Positions 17,301 through 25,947 of a stretch of 64,000 nt of DNA are shown here, piece by piece. Position 1 is the stretch's first letter. Every line of letters starts with the position of its first letter. Source of the stretch: Lachnospiraceae bacterium (GTDB lineage Bacteria > Bacillota > Clostridia > Lachnospirales > Lachnospiraceae); the NCBI GenBank assembly GCA_902381685.1, contig LR698958.1, positions 418,297 through 482,296 on the forward strand, given 5' to 3'. The notes under the pieces are model-generated. The model saw nothing but the letters and a program-made list of their open reading frames with translations, had not been told where the DNA came from and searched no databases. The position numbers were made by a program, and so were the translations under genes.

Positions 17301-19424
17301 GCCCGCCTCATATTTGTCTAAGTCAAATGTAATCGGAGCATTTTTCATTGCATCTGTGCTGATTTCTTTTCCTGCTCCATCTTGCGGATAGTGCATCGGA
17401 TCACCGTCTCCGTGTGGTCCCCATGTTGTCTTATCATGTCCTTTTTCGCCAAGACTCTTACCGTTTAGGAACAACTCAACCGTATCACAGTTGCTGAAAA
17501 TACGTACTTCTTTATCTGCTTTTGCGTCCCATGTATTTGCAATATATACCATTGGACCTGTTTTTACTCCGTATTGGCTCATATCGACGCTGGCATCTCT
17601 CTGACTCTGGAAGAAATATGCACCGTGTTTTGGAAGTCTGTACAAATCCACAACACCACAGTTTGTCAGAATACCGGCATCAAATCCTGCATAGTCCGCA
17701 TAATCCCAATACATAGCTGCTCCAAGCCAGTTTTTTCCACGGGAACGGTTTGTCTGAACACTTTCCTGAATGTTATCCGACTGGATTAACATTCCTTCAT
17801 CGCCGCCTTTTTTCCCTGCGTTATTTTTATCTTCTCTTGTTACACGGGTTGTTGAACCTGAACCGCCATAATTCCAGTCACCGTACTCTGCAATAATCAT
17901 CGGTTTATCTTTGTATTTTGGATTTTCAGCACCCTCATTTCCCGTACCGAAAATACCTGCCTGAGGAGTGGAAAGACCGATGTCCCAGACGTCCCAATGA
18001 TAGCAGCCTGCCGTATATCCGTACATATCTCCGTCCTCCGGATATTCTTCTTTTACAATACGGTTCATTTCCTTTGCCCACTCTTTATTGTAACCTGTTT
18101 CATTTAAACTGGATTCCCACACAACAATTGACGGGTGATTTCTTTTATGTCTGATATCTGTCTGTAATTCTCTGTATGTACTATTCTTAAATGCCTCGGT
18201 ATTGTTAAAATACTGCCACCCAGACGGGCATTCAACAACCATAACACCATATTTATCACAGGCGTCATAGTATGCCTGACGATGAGGATAGTGAGACATT
18301 CTCATAATATCGAATCCGCTTTCTTTGAAGCGTTTTACTTCCTCATAAATCGCATTGTCCGGCATTGCATTACCAAACATATATGTTTCTCCGTGAAGGT
18401 TTGCGCCTTCCACATCAGTCTTTTTATCGTTAATGTAAAGACCGTCTCTCTTCCACTCTACTTTTCGGATACCATATTTTGTTTCTATTGTATCTTTCAC
18501 AACACCGTCTGCTTTTACGGTGGAGCGCACCGTATACAGTTCAGGTGTACCCGGCGACCATAATCTTGGATTTGTTACCTGTAGAGATTGATTAAAGTAT
18601 TGTGCTTTTCCGCTTTCAATAGAAAGTTTATCTTCTTTTGATACAACAACATTTCCACCCTCATCTAAAAGTTCCGTAAGAAGTGTTGTCTCTTTGTTTT
18701 CTTTACCTTCATTTTCCACATGTGTTTTTACTTTAACTGTGGCTTTGTCTTTCGCCACCTCAGGAGCCGTAATAAATACGCCGCCTCCCGCCGTTTCATT
18801 TGCCTCAACTGCATCAGTAATGTGAAGTTCATCTGTTACGGTAATGTACGAGTTTCCGTAAATTCCTCCGAAATACTGGAAATCCGGCTGTGCTTTACCC
18901 GGTGCGAAACTCGTATTTGCACGGCTGTCAATTTTTACCGCAATTGTATTTTCCGTCCCGTAATTTACCTTGTCAGAAATATCAATCACGAACGGAATGT
19001 AACCGCCCTCATGTGTCATCACTTTTGTCCCGTTAATATACACATCGGCTTTCTGCATTGCAGCCTCAAAAGTAAGAAGCAGTTTCTTTCCTTTAAGACT
19101 TTCATCTACCTGGAAATCTTTTCGATACCAACTGATTCCGAGATAGGCATCTTTATTTTCCACAGTGTAAAATGTTGTTGAATGAGGAAGATTGACATAT
19201 CCCCACTCTTCATCGGCAAAATCTACTGCTTCTCCGCCTGATACGTCTCCTTTCTTGTAACGCCAATCCGTATTGAAATTAATGACATTACGTTCTGTGC
19301 TTTTCACTGCTTCCTTCTCTGTCTTAACTTCTGATGCCGCCTGGGTTTTCACAACACCATATGGGCTAAACATTCCCCCGACTAAAGTTAAGGCAGTGAG
19401 CAGCGCCACTACTTTTCTTTTCAT
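14310..19424 (-). CDS. Cell-wall-anchored GH2 glycosidase (beta-galactosidase-like), multidomain
   Basis: The 1704 residues carry a signal peptide (1-30), then the GH2 sugar-binding domain (about 45-205), GH2 Ig domain (210-322) and GH2 barrel (325-610). The catalytic acid/base is E442 (WESSLNE) and the nucleophile E513 (MIIAEYG). Next come a DUF4982-like stretch (625-730), an invasin/Ig-like domain (735-830), three F5/8 type C (CBM32-like) domains (855-995, 998-1135, 1140-1268), a Big_4-like domain (1272-1358), an Ig-like domain (1362-1460), a second Big_4-like domain (1464-1550), a FIVAR helix bundle (1555-1625), a Gly/Asn-rich linker and a wall signal VPKTSD (1676-1681) with hydrophobic helix and GRRK tail. 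It probably releases galactose or a related beta-linked sugar from host or dietary glycans. The exact substrate is unknown. Confidence 0.93.
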   Translation of the reverse strand: MKRKVVALLTALTLVGGMFSPYGVVKTQAASEVKTEKEAVKSTERNVINFNTDWRYKKGDVSGGEAVDFADEEWGYVNLPHSTTFYTVENKDAYLGISWYRKDFQVDESLKGKKLLLTFEAAMQKADVYINGTKVMTHEGGYIPFVIDISDKVNYGTENTIAVKIDSRANTSFAPGKAQPDFQYFGGIYGNSYITVTDELHITDAVEANETAGGGVFITAPEVAKDKATVKVKTHVENEGKENKETTLLTELLDEGGNVVVSKEDKLSIESGKAQYFNQSLQVTNPRLWSPGTPELYTVRSTVKADGVVKDTIETKYGIRKVEWKRDGLYINDKKTDVEGANLHGETYMFGNAMPDNAIYEEVKRFKESGFDIMRMSHYPHRQAYYDACDKYGVMVVECPSGWQYFNNTEAFKNSTYRELQTDIRHKRNHPSIVVWESSLNETGYNKEWAKEMNRIVKEEYPEDGDMYGYTAGCYHWDVWDIGLSTPQAGIFGTGNEGAENPKYKDKPMIIAEYGDWNYGGSGSTTRVTREDKNNAGKKGGDEGMLIQSDNIQESVQTNRSRGKNWLGAAMYWDYADYAGFDAGILTNCGVVDLYRLPKHGAYFFQSQRDASVDMSQYGVKTGPMVYIANTWDAKADKEVRIFSNCDTVELFLNGKSLGEKGHDKTTWGPHGDGDPMHYPQDGAGKEISTDAMKNAPITFDLDKYEAGELKAVGKIDGKEVTEYIRKSPEAAMQIQLRPESDAKVPLDGSSAKLVWIDITDKNGTVVPSAYTDVNLEVEGPGLVVGPKTVTTKGGQLAVWVKSKRGSGDITLTATSENLKATSVVIPTSEVQGLPEVPEGGDADEYENTKDDENAQDGNIFLNKVSRASTENTQNGKHEVKEYGNDGNDNTKWCANSGSYPQWWEVDLGASYKLDTMKLSFETSGSAYHYTIAVSENPMTDENYAKNIVIDNSKGSTDTELTFEKGKVQGRYVRVTFTEATNNEWAVLRDVSGTGETDNLALNKPVTASSVNTGVGNKVEKAEYAVDGKMDTWWCAKGGEGTKDHWIQVDLKDTYKLSEVKIAFEKEDAAYKFVLQGSVDGVHYKDIKNFREGEGCGQEVTVQSDDIVQYLRVYDITTKNMVNQWPTIREIEAYGEKVDYKLYNVSREKEAFASSCKEGSEPGHGSNGVPGWYWYPATMGDEWWYIDTKGIYDLDNIQMTWNAEETHKYIIDISTDGKNWTTVADRSEKGTNEIMPYEAVEGTARYIRMRLPAGRTTEQGFGFFNAYAPVPTGRQVKEVKATEKVTAFVGTEFGELQLSKEVDVVLEDDIKTTLPVKWNEADYDKTKEGETTINGTLTEIEGVKVGEELKNTTVVVELKKDTEVPVIKKQPKSQTVEIGENVTFTVEAETNDGGNLTYQWQVNNGTDWQNIEGATTSSYTKENVSLEENGMKFRCLVVNTKEGMEAKQVITDEAVLTVTEKPIQVNEIVSVETIQDKEVEFGTPVSALELPQTVKVQLDNNEERTLSVQWDTSSYNGNVANTYKLSGELDLTDGIANTKGLKATVEVTVKEEPVKPEVDKEALKDIIAKAKHEAASGKYTNESVSALNEVIAKAWEIVEDKEATEEEVQQAIKDVEKAMKNLKEKETDDNNNEGNGNEGEDQNGGSHGNNGGNGNDNNGSGNGNNGQNGHGNGTKVPKTSDDFHILIWLAGMLGAIKVISGRRK

Positions 19425-19548
19425 ATCTCACGCCTCCCTATTTAAATAATATTCTCGTCACCATTTTATCGTTGTCACTCAATAAAGTATGTAGTATTTT
19501 TTATCCTTTTGGTATAATTTTTTACACAATCGCTTTAGTTTGTGAAAA

Positions 19549-19603
19549 AAATGTGAACGGGGACGTAGTCTTTTTCAATTTGACTACGTCCCCGTTCACA
19601 TTT
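19549..19603. repeat. GGGACGTAG hairpin repeat, copy 3 (pyrD terminator)
   Basis: Perfect 22-bp arms (19549-19570 and 19582-19603) surround an 11-nt loop. The core GGGGACGTAGTC is extended by AAATGTGAAC/GTTCACATTT, a flank private to this copy. The right arm overlaps the pyrD stop codon. On the minus strand the stem is followed by seven T residues, so it should work as an intrinsic terminator for the pyr operon. Confidence 0.88.
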
Positions 19604-20504
19604 ATTTCACTAATCCAACCATATCCCGTATGTTTTCAAAGTCATATCGTTTCATATATTGTTCAATTCCTTCCGCAATTTCCATAGTAACGGACGGATT
19701 GATGAAGTTGGCTGTTCCGACTGCAACCGCCGTAGCTCCCGCTAAAATAAATTCGATTGCATCTTCTGCCGTTGCAATTCCTCCCATTGCGATTATCGGA
19801 AGTTTGATTGCGTTTGCCGTCTGGTAAACCATGCGTACTGCAATTGGTTTGATTGCAGGACCGGATACTCCTCCGGTTTTATTTGCCAGAGCAAATGTTC
19901 TCTTATGTACATCAATTTTCATTCCCGTCAATGTATTAATAAGAGAAACTGCATCTGCTCCGCCCGCTTCTACCGCTTTTGCCATTTCGGTAATGTCCGT
20001 TACGTTCGGACTCAATTTCATAATCACCGGCTGTTTCGCATATTTTTTAATTTCTTTTGTGATTTCCTCCGCTGATTTCGGATTTTGCCCGAAAGCAATT
20101 CCTCCTTCTTTGACATTCGGGCAGGAAATATTAATTTCCAGCATATCCACATCTTCATGAGATAATCGTTCCACGACTTCACAGTAGTCTTCCGTCGTTC
20201 TTCCACATACGTTTACAATAATCTTCGTGTCATACTGACGTAAAAACGGAATGTCTCTTTTGCAGAAAACATCGATTCCCGGATTCTGCAAACCCACAGC
20301 ATTCATCATTCCACCGTATGTTTCTGCAATACGTGGAGTTGGATTTCCTTCCCACGCAACGTTTGCCACCCCTTTTGTTGTCACGGCACCGATTTTGTTT
20401 AAATCAACAAATTCCGCAAATTCCGCGCCTGAGCCGAATGTTCCTGACGCTGTCGTCACCGGATTTTTCCATTCCACTCCTGCAATATTTATTTTCGTGT
20501 TCAT
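19602..20504 (-). CDS. pyrD: Dihydroorotate dehydrogenase B, catalytic subunit
   Basis: PyrD oxidises dihydroorotate to orotate with FMN. At 300 residues it is the class 1B form, with C128 in NISCPNVKEGG as the active-site base (class 1B uses Cys where class 2 uses Ser), FMN-binding AVGLQNPG and the C-terminal MGGIATAEDAIEFILAGA phosphate site. The start shares one base with the pyrK stop, so the two subunits are coupled. Electrons pass to NAD through PyrK. It is last in pyrC-F-K-D, ending in a repeat hairpin. Confidence 0.97.
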   Translation of the reverse strand: MNTKINIAGVEWKNPVTTASGTFGSGAEFAEFVDLNKIGAVTTKGVANVAWEGNPTPRIAETYGGMMNAVGLQNPGIDVFCKRDIPFLRQYDTKIIVNVCGRTTEDYCEVVERLSHEDVDMLEINISCPNVKEGGIAFGQNPKSAEEITKEIKKYAKQPVIMKLSPNVTDITEMAKAVEAGGADAVSLINTLTGMKIDVHKRTFALANKTGGVSGPAIKPIAVRMVYQTANAIKLPIIAMGGIATAEDAIEFILAGATAVAVGTANFINPSVTMEIAEGIEQYMKRYDFENIRDMVGLVK

Positions 20505-21274
20505 TATAAATCCACCTCCGTTGCCAAAAAGACAGGACCGTCTTTACAAATTCGTTTATTATGTACGTTTGTGTGATGGTCTTTTTCCTTAGATTTACAT
20601 ACACATGCAAGACAGGCACCGATTCCGCACGCCATTCTTTCCTCCATGGAAATGTAGCATTCGATATTATTTTCTTCGGCATATGTTTTCAATGCACGGA
20701 GCATCGGTGTAGGTCCGCAAGCGTAAATAATATCTGCCGTCAATCCGTTTTCTCTGATAGCGTCCAACACATTTCCCTTCGTTCCCGCACTTCCGTCTTC
20801 TGTTGCCACATAAACTTCTCCGTTTGCAGAAAGTTCTTCCGTCAAAAACAACTCATCACGGTATCCGACAACAATCTGTTTCTCCGCATGTAACTGTTTT
20901 GCCAGTTCTAACATTGGGGGAATACCAATCCCTCCGCCGATTAAAAACGCTTTCTTTTCTTTTAATGGGAACCCGTTTCCGAGAGGCCCCAAAATTTCAA
21001 TTTCATCGCCCTCTGTCAATTTGGAAAACTGTTCTGTTCCCGTATTTTCTCCCGTCACTCTGTAAACAACTCTTAACTGTCTATTTTCTTTGTCTATTTC
21101 ACAGATACTGATTGGACGGGGCAATAATTTCCCGCTGTCATTTGTATACATAGAAATGAACTGTCCCGCCTTTGCCGAAACAGACGCCTCTGACCGAAGC
21201 CATAAACTGTAAATATCCGTTGCTATCTGTTCCTGTGATACGACAACTGCTCTTTCTTTTTCTCTCTTTTCCAT
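20504..21274 (-). CDS. pyrK: Dihydroorotate dehydrogenase B, electron-transfer subunit
   Basis: PyrK carries FAD and a [2Fe-2S] cluster and links PyrD to NAD. The 256 residues show a ferredoxin-reductase fold: FAD motif RPISICEID, NAD-binding GGGIGIPPMLELAKQL, and cluster ligands C216, C221, C224 and C243 in the order CX4CX2CX18C expected of PyrK. It overlaps pyrD by one base and follows pyrF by 12 nt. Confidence 0.97.
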   Translation of the reverse strand: MEKREKERAVVVSQEQIATDIYSLWLRSEASVSAKAGQFISMYTNDSGKLLPRPISICEIDKENRQLRVVYRVTGENTGTEQFSKLTEGDEIEILGPLGNGFPLKEKKAFLIGGGIGIPPMLELAKQLHAEKQIVVGYRDELFLTEELSANGEVYVATEDGSAGTKGNVLDAIRENGLTADIIYACGPTPMLRALKTYAEENNIECYISMEERMACGIGACLACVCKSKEKDHHTNVHNKRICKDGPVFLATEVDL

Positions 21275-21286
21275 TTTCGTTCTCCC

Positions 21287-22213
21287 CTATCTGTTTTCCA
21301 ACGCTCCGTTAATATCGGCAATCATTGTTTCAACTGCTTTTCTTGATGCATCTGCAAAGTTTTCCTCACCAAACTCTGCGTATGCTTCCTGTTTGTAAGC
21401 AGCAATAATTCCTCTTGAAGAGTTTACGATTGCACCTAAGCCGTCCTCATTGAAAAAGTGTACAAGGTCTTTTCCCTGTCCGCCCTGTGCTCCGTATCCC
21501 GGAACAAGAATATAAGATTTCGGCATAACTTTACGGAGAACTTTACCCATTTCCGGATAAGTTGCACCGACAACCGCACCGATATAACTGTATTCATCAC
21601 CCATGTGGCTTTCGCCCCACTGTGCTACCTTTTCTCCTACCAATTCATACAGCGGTCTTCCGTCAACCAGTCTGTCCTGAAATTCTCCGCTAGATGGGTT
21701 TGATGTTTTTACCAAAATAAATAATCCTTTATTTTCTTCTTTACATACATCGATAAACGGATTGATTCCGTCTGAACCTAAGTATGGATTTACTGTGGCG
21801 AAATCTTCGTCAAACGGAACGTAAGATTTGCTTCCAACCTGTACACGGCCGAGATGTCCTACAGCATACGCTGAAGAAGTGGAACCGATGTCACCTCTCT
21901 TAATGTCCCCAATCACTACCAAACCTTTTTCTTTACAGTAATCTACTGTCTTTTTAAATGCCACAAGTCCCGGAATACCGAACTGTTCATACATGGCAAT
22001 CTGTGGTTTTACCGCAGGAATTAAATCGTATGTCTTATCAATGATTTCTTTGTTGAACTGCCAAATGGCTTCCCCTGCTCCTTCCAATGTCTCTCCAAAT
22101 TCCGCAAACGCTTTCTTTTGGATATGCTGTGGAATGTAGTTTAACATCGGGTCTAATCCCACTACAATCGGCGCTTTCGTTCTCTTAATATTTTCTACTA
22201 ATTTGTTAATCAT
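21287..22213 (-). CDS. pyrF: Orotidine 5'-phosphate decarboxylase
   Basis: PyrF converts OMP to UMP, the last step of the pathway. At 308 residues it belongs to the longer PyrF subgroup. The catalytic KxxD segment is visible as GDIKRGDIGSTSSAY, with VGLDPMLNYIP near the N-terminus and the phosphate-binding GYGAQGGQG. It lies 12 nt after pyrC and before pyrK. Confidence 0.96.
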   Translation of the reverse strand: MINKLVENIKRTKAPIVVGLDPMLNYIPQHIQKKAFAEFGETLEGAGEAIWQFNKEIIDKTYDLIPAVKPQIAMYEQFGIPGLVAFKKTVDYCKEKGLVVIGDIKRGDIGSTSSAYAVGHLGRVQVGSKSYVPFDEDFATVNPYLGSDGINPFIDVCKEENKGLFILVKTSNPSSGEFQDRLVDGRPLYELVGEKVAQWGESHMGDEYSYIGAVVGATYPEMGKVLRKVMPKSYILVPGYGAQGGQGKDLVHFFNEDGLGAIVNSSRGIIAAYKQEAYAEFGEENFADASRKAVETMIADINGALENR

Positions 22214-22225
22214 ATTTTCTTCCTC

Positions 22226-23515
22226 CTAGTATGCTGTATTCTCATAAACCATTTTTCCGCCTACAAACGTATAACGCACGTCACCTTTTACTGCGTAATT
22301 GTCAAATGGCGTGTTTTTCCCTTTTGATAAAAATGTATTTTTGTCAATGCGATATTCTCTCTTCGGGTCAAAAATAACGATATCCGCAATCATTCCCTCG
22401 GAAACAGAACCTTTTTCACCTGCAATTCCAAGTATTTTTGCAGGATTATAGCTCATCTTCTCAGCCATCTGCATCGGTGTCAGAATCCCTTTGTCCACCA
22501 ATTCTGTATAAGTAAGAGCGGCAGATGTCTCCAGTCCTACGATGCCAAACATGGCGTCCTTCATGGATTTATTCTTCTCCTCCGCTGAATGCGGCGCATG
22601 GTCCGTGGCAATCACGTCCATAATATTATTTCTCAAACCTTCCTTTAACGTCTCCACATCTTCCCTGCTGCGAAGAGGCGGATTCATCTTATAATTTCCG
22701 TCATCTTCCGGTATGTCTTCCGTCGTTAAAATAAAGTGGTGCGGACAAACTTCAGCCGTCACCGGAAGACCTTCTTTCTTCGCCTCCGCAACCATTTTCA
22801 CGCTGTCCGCAGTGGAACAGTGACACAAATGCAATTGTACTCCCGTTTCTTTCGCCAGTAAAATATCTCTCGCCACAATTACGTCTTCCACCGCATTTGT
22901 AATTCCTTTTAATCCCAATTTTTTCGCTTTCTCATCTGCGTTCATCACTCCGCCTTCCACCATTGTGATGTCCTCGCAATGAGCAAAAATTGAAATATTA
23001 TTTTCTTTCGCCTGTTTCATCGCCTGACGGTAAAGAGAAGCGTTCATCACGGATTTTCCGTCTTCACTGACTGCACGGCAGCCTGCTTTTGCCATTCCTT
23101 CAATATCTGCCAGTTCTTCCCCTTTTTGTCCTACGGTAATTGCACCCAACTGAATAACATTTACCGGAGATTCCGTTCTGGAACGGCGGTGTACTTCCGA
23201 AACTTTTTCTCCTGTATCCATAACGGGTTTTGTGTTCGGCATTGCACAAATGGTAGTGATGCCGCCCCTTGCACCTGCCTGTCCGCCTGTCTGTAATGTC
23301 TCTTTATATTCCAGTCCCGGATCTCTTAAATGGACATGGAGGTCAATGAATCCCGGCATGACATAGCACCCTGTCGCATCGACTGTCCTGTCCGCTTCAC
23401 TGACAATGTCACTATCTACTTTAACAATTCTGTCATCTTCAATCAGCACATCGCAAACTTCGTCACGCTGTGTTTTCGGGTCTAATACATGACCATATTT
23501 AATTAATGTTCTCAT
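22226..23515 (-). CDS. pyrC: Dihydroorotase
   Basis: PyrC cyclises carbamoyl-aspartate to dihydroorotate. The zinc site appears as DLHVHLRDPG, with later ligands in FAHCED and LCHCS, and the catalytic Asp in VIATDHAPHS. The reading frame stays open upstream to 23596, but that stretch contains the preceding terminator. The ATG at 23515 (MRTLIKYGHVLDP) has AAGG ahead and fits the family, so it is taken as the start (429 residues). It heads the pyrC-F-K-D operon. Confidence 0.96.
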   Translation of the reverse strand: MRTLIKYGHVLDPKTQRDEVCDVLIEDDRIVKVDSDIVSEADRTVDATGCYVMPGFIDLHVHLRDPGLEYKETLQTGGQAGARGGITTICAMPNTKPVMDTGEKVSEVHRRSRTESPVNVIQLGAITVGQKGEELADIEGMAKAGCRAVSEDGKSVMNASLYRQAMKQAKENNISIFAHCEDITMVEGGVMNADEKAKKLGLKGITNAVEDVIVARDILLAKETGVQLHLCHCSTADSVKMVAEAKKEGLPVTAEVCPHHFILTTEDIPEDDGNYKMNPPLRSREDVETLKEGLRNNIMDVIATDHAPHSAEEKNKSMKDAMFGIVGLETSAALTYTELVDKGILTPMQMAEKMSYNPAKILGIAGEKGSVSEGMIADIVIFDPKREYRIDKNTFLSKGKNTPFDNYAVKGDVRYTFVGGKMVYENTAY

Positions 23516-23552
23516 TATTTTACAACCTTTCTGCAAAATTACATATAGTTTT

Positions 23553-23563
23553 ATTCTACCATA
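23553..23563 (-). promoter_or_regulatory. Extended -10 promoter of the pyr operon
   Basis: On the minus strand TATGGTAGAAT gives a TGn-extended -10 (TAGAAT at 23553-23558), about 40 bp before the pyrC ATG and directly after the upstream terminator. The -35 is poor. The leader is too short to hold a classic PyrR attenuator. Confidence 0.5.
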
Positions 23564-23570
23564 GGCTAAC

Positions 23571-23599
23571 AAAAAAAGGAATGCAAAAATTTGCATTCC
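23571..23599 (-). terminator. Terminator after the S41 protease gene
   Basis: GGAATGCAAA (23578-23587) pairs with TTTGCATTCC (23590-23599). On the minus strand this stem is followed by seven T residues (23571-23577). It closes the ftsEX-envC-ctp transcript just before the pyr promoter. Confidence 0.88.
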
Positions 23600-23608
23600 T
23601 CTTCCTTA

Positions 23609-24784
23609 CTATTTCATTTTTTCTTTTAATACTTCTATCGCCTTATCCAACTGATTATCTGCATCAGCGTTGTTTTTGTCGTATTGATACTCTACTTCCA
23701 CATCAGGTTTGATTCCTTTTTCATGAATATTTCTTCCCTTCGGTGTAAAATATTCCGCGATAGTTAATTTTAGGCAGGTTCCGTCTTTCAGATCAAATAA
23801 CTGCTGCACGACACCTTTTCCATAAGTAGTTGTTCCTACAAGTGTACCCAACTGATAATCCTGAATTGCACCCGCAAAAATTTCTGAAGCGCTGGCGCTT
23901 CTGCCGTCCACCAGAACAGTCATTGGCATTTCCAGTTTATGTTCTTCATCGGAAGTCATCACTTCACGCTTGCCGTCTTTATCCTCGGTATAGACAATCA
24001 GTCCTTCCGGCAGGATATAGTCAAGCATCTGGCATACTGTAGATAAATTTCCACCCGGATTTCCACGAAGGTCAATAATAATTTCCTTCATTCCCTGTTT
24101 CTTTAAATCCGTTATTGCTTCCACAAACTGATTATATGTAACCATGTCAAACTCAGTTACGCGGACATATCCGATATGATCTTCTTTCATCTCGTATTCA
24201 ATTGTATGTGCTTCCAATTTCTCACGTGTCGTCGTCGCTTCATATTCTTTTCCGTCACGGAGAACGGTAATGGTCACTTCCGTTCCCTCTTCACCTTTGA
24301 TTTTATTGACAACTTTACTGATGTCCTCGGTGGAAATGTCTTTTCCGTTGACTTTATAAAGAATATCGTTGTTTTTAAAACCTGCTTTTTCTGCCGGAGA
24401 ATCTTCATACACATTTACCATTGTAATCACTCCGGTCTCTAAATTCTGGGACATGACCGCCCCAATTCCACTGTACTCTCCCTCAGTAGTTTCATACAGT
24501 TCCTTTGTCTCTTCTTCGTTATAATATACGGAATACGGATCTTTTAAACCATTCACATATCCTTTTAACAGGAAGTTTTCCAAATCACTCTCTTTGATTT
24601 CATCTCCCTTTAAGTAAGAATCGTCGATAATATCTTTTATCTGCTCCAATTTGCGCGCTGTCTTTTTGTCAATGGTTTCCCCATATCCTGTATTTTTCAA
24701 ATACATTCCCGCTGCTCCCGCAACGACTAAAGTAACGAGGGTGCCGCAAAGCACCCCCTTTAAAAATCCTCTTTTATCTCCCAT
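23609..24784 (-). CDS. S41 carboxy-terminal processing protease
   Basis: A membrane-anchored periplasmic-side serine protease of the CtpA/CtpB type, 391 residues. It has an N-terminal signal anchor (about 8-28), a PDZ domain (105-180, with SGIGAVMS and SPAEKAGFKNNDIL) and a peptidase S41 domain with the catalytic dyad S298 (SASAS) and K323 (TYGKG), 25 residues apart as in Prc. It starts 13 nt after the EnvC-like gene and ends the division cluster. CtpA/CtpB homologues cut wall hydrolases or sporulation regulators; being next to the hydrolase suggests it controls that enzyme. Confidence 0.94.
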   Translation of the reverse strand: MGDKRGFLKGVLCGTLVTLVVAGAAGMYLKNTGYGETIDKKTARKLEQIKDIIDDSYLKGDEIKESDLENFLLKGYVNGLKDPYSVYYNEEETKELYETTEGEYSGIGAVMSQNLETGVITMVNVYEDSPAEKAGFKNNDILYKVNGKDISTEDISKVVNKIKGEEGTEVTITVLRDGKEYEATTTREKLEAHTIEYEMKEDHIGYVRVTEFDMVTYNQFVEAITDLKKQGMKEIIIDLRGNPGGNLSTVCQMLDYILPEGLIVYTEDKDGKREVMTSDEEHKLEMPMTVLVDGRSASASEIFAGAIQDYQLGTLVGTTTYGKGVVQQLFDLKDGTCLKLTIAEYFTPKGRNIHEKGIKPDVEVEYQYDKNNADADNQLDKAIEVLKEKMK

Positions 24785-24797
24785 ATGTGAGTCCTAT

Positions 24798-25931
24798 CTA
24801 TAAATACTTTCTTGGGTCTACTAATTCTCCGCTTGCCTCTTCTACAATAAAATGTAAATGCGGCCCGCTTACTCTTCCTGTTTTTCCAACTGTTGCAATA
24901 TTTTGACCTCTGCTGACTTTCTGTCCTTTGCTGACAAAAATATCCGTACAGTGCTGATACCATGTTGTAAGCCCGTTCGGGTGTCTGATAACAACATAAT
25001 TCCCGCGAACTGCCTGATTTCCCGTGCGAATTACAGTTCCTTCCGCTGCCGCATAAATCGGTGTTCCTATCGGAGCTCCGTAATCGCGTCCTTCGTGAAA
25101 TGTACTTGCTCCCGGAACCGGTGCCTCACGAGGTCCAAACTCGCTTGTAATTCTTCCCGCCGGACACGGATTGGAAAGATAACCGTTTCCTCCTGAGATT
25201 ACCGGAGCGCCCGGTTTATTGCCCGAACCTCCTGACGGTTTCTTATTTGCATTTGCCGCCTCCTGCTTTCTTCTCTCAGCCTCTTTCGCCTTTTCAATCA
25301 AAGCATTCAACGTTTTTGTATTCTCGCCTATCTGTGCATCTAATTTTGCAATTTCTTCCTTCTTTGAATCGAGAAGTGTCTGCACTTCCTTCTGTTTCGT
25401 TTCCAAATCTTTCTGAAGTACGACTAAACTTTCCTTTTCTTTCTTCAGAGATTTTTCCTTTTTCTCCACTTCTTTTACCAATTTTGCAAACTGGTCAAGC
25501 ATCTTCCTGTCATATTGGGAAACCTGCTCCACATACTCTGTTTTGTTAAGGAAGTCCCCCATATCCTCTGCTTCGAGCAGTATCTGCATCATTTCTGAAT
25601 TACCGTTTTCATAAACATATTTAATACGGATTAACATGCTTTCATACTGCTTGTTCTCTTTAATCTCTGCCTCTACAAGTTCATCTTCCGCCACTGCAAT
25701 CTCATCTTCTTTTTTCTCCACATTGGCCTGAGCCGTCTGCATTTCCGTTATAATACTATTCAGACGCTCACTCAAAGATTCCTGCTCTTTTTCGGCCTGT
25801 TTCTTCTGTTCTTCCAACTGCTGCCCTTTTTGTTCCGCCGAATGGATACTCTCTGCATGAACCGGTTTAAAAACACTTCCTGCAATAAGAACTGTCGCCA
25901 AAACTAAACTGATTGCTCTTTTTCCTGCCAT
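24798..25931 (-). CDS. EnvC-like murein hydrolase or activator (M23)
   Basis: The 377 residues have a signal peptide (about 1-27, ending PVHA), a long coiled coil (about 30-225, with many EKK and KKE heptads), a Gly/Pro-rich linker and a C-terminal LytM/M23 domain. The zinc ligands HEGRD and GPHLHF are present, so unlike degenerate EnvC the domain may be active. It directly follows ftsE-ftsX. FtsEX uses ATP to switch such coiled-coil partners (PcsB, CwlO, EnvC) in cell separation, the likely job here. Confidence 0.92.
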   Translation of the reverse strand: MAGKRAISLVLATVLIAGSVFKPVHAESIHSAEQKGQQLEEQKKQAEKEQESLSERLNSIITEMQTAQANVEKKEDEIAVAEDELVEAEIKENKQYESMLIRIKYVYENGNSEMMQILLEAEDMGDFLNKTEYVEQVSQYDRKMLDQFAKLVKEVEKKEKSLKKEKESLVVLQKDLETKQKEVQTLLDSKKEEIAKLDAQIGENTKTLNALIEKAKEAERRKQEAANANKKPSGGSGNKPGAPVISGGNGYLSNPCPAGRITSEFGPREAPVPGASTFHEGRDYGAPIGTPIYAAAEGTVIRTGNQAVRGNYVVIRHPNGLTTWYQHCTDIFVSKGQKVSRGQNIATVGKTGRVSGPHLHFIVEEASGELVDPRKYL

Positions 25932-25947
25932 TCCACTACCTCTTAGA

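Noticed and set aside
14310..19424. Many plus-strand frames over the surface glycosidase
   Set aside because: These are shadows caused by the codon composition of a repetitive, beta-rich gene; none has a start signal or family pattern.
23516..23570. PyrR or UMP attenuator before pyrC
   Set aside because: Only about 40 nt separate the likely promoter from the start codon, and the hairpin there belongs to the upstream gene.
22226..23596. A longer dihydroorotase start at 23596
   Set aside because: The extra 27 codons run through the upstream terminator and the promoter. The ATG at 23515 fits the family and has a ribosome site.
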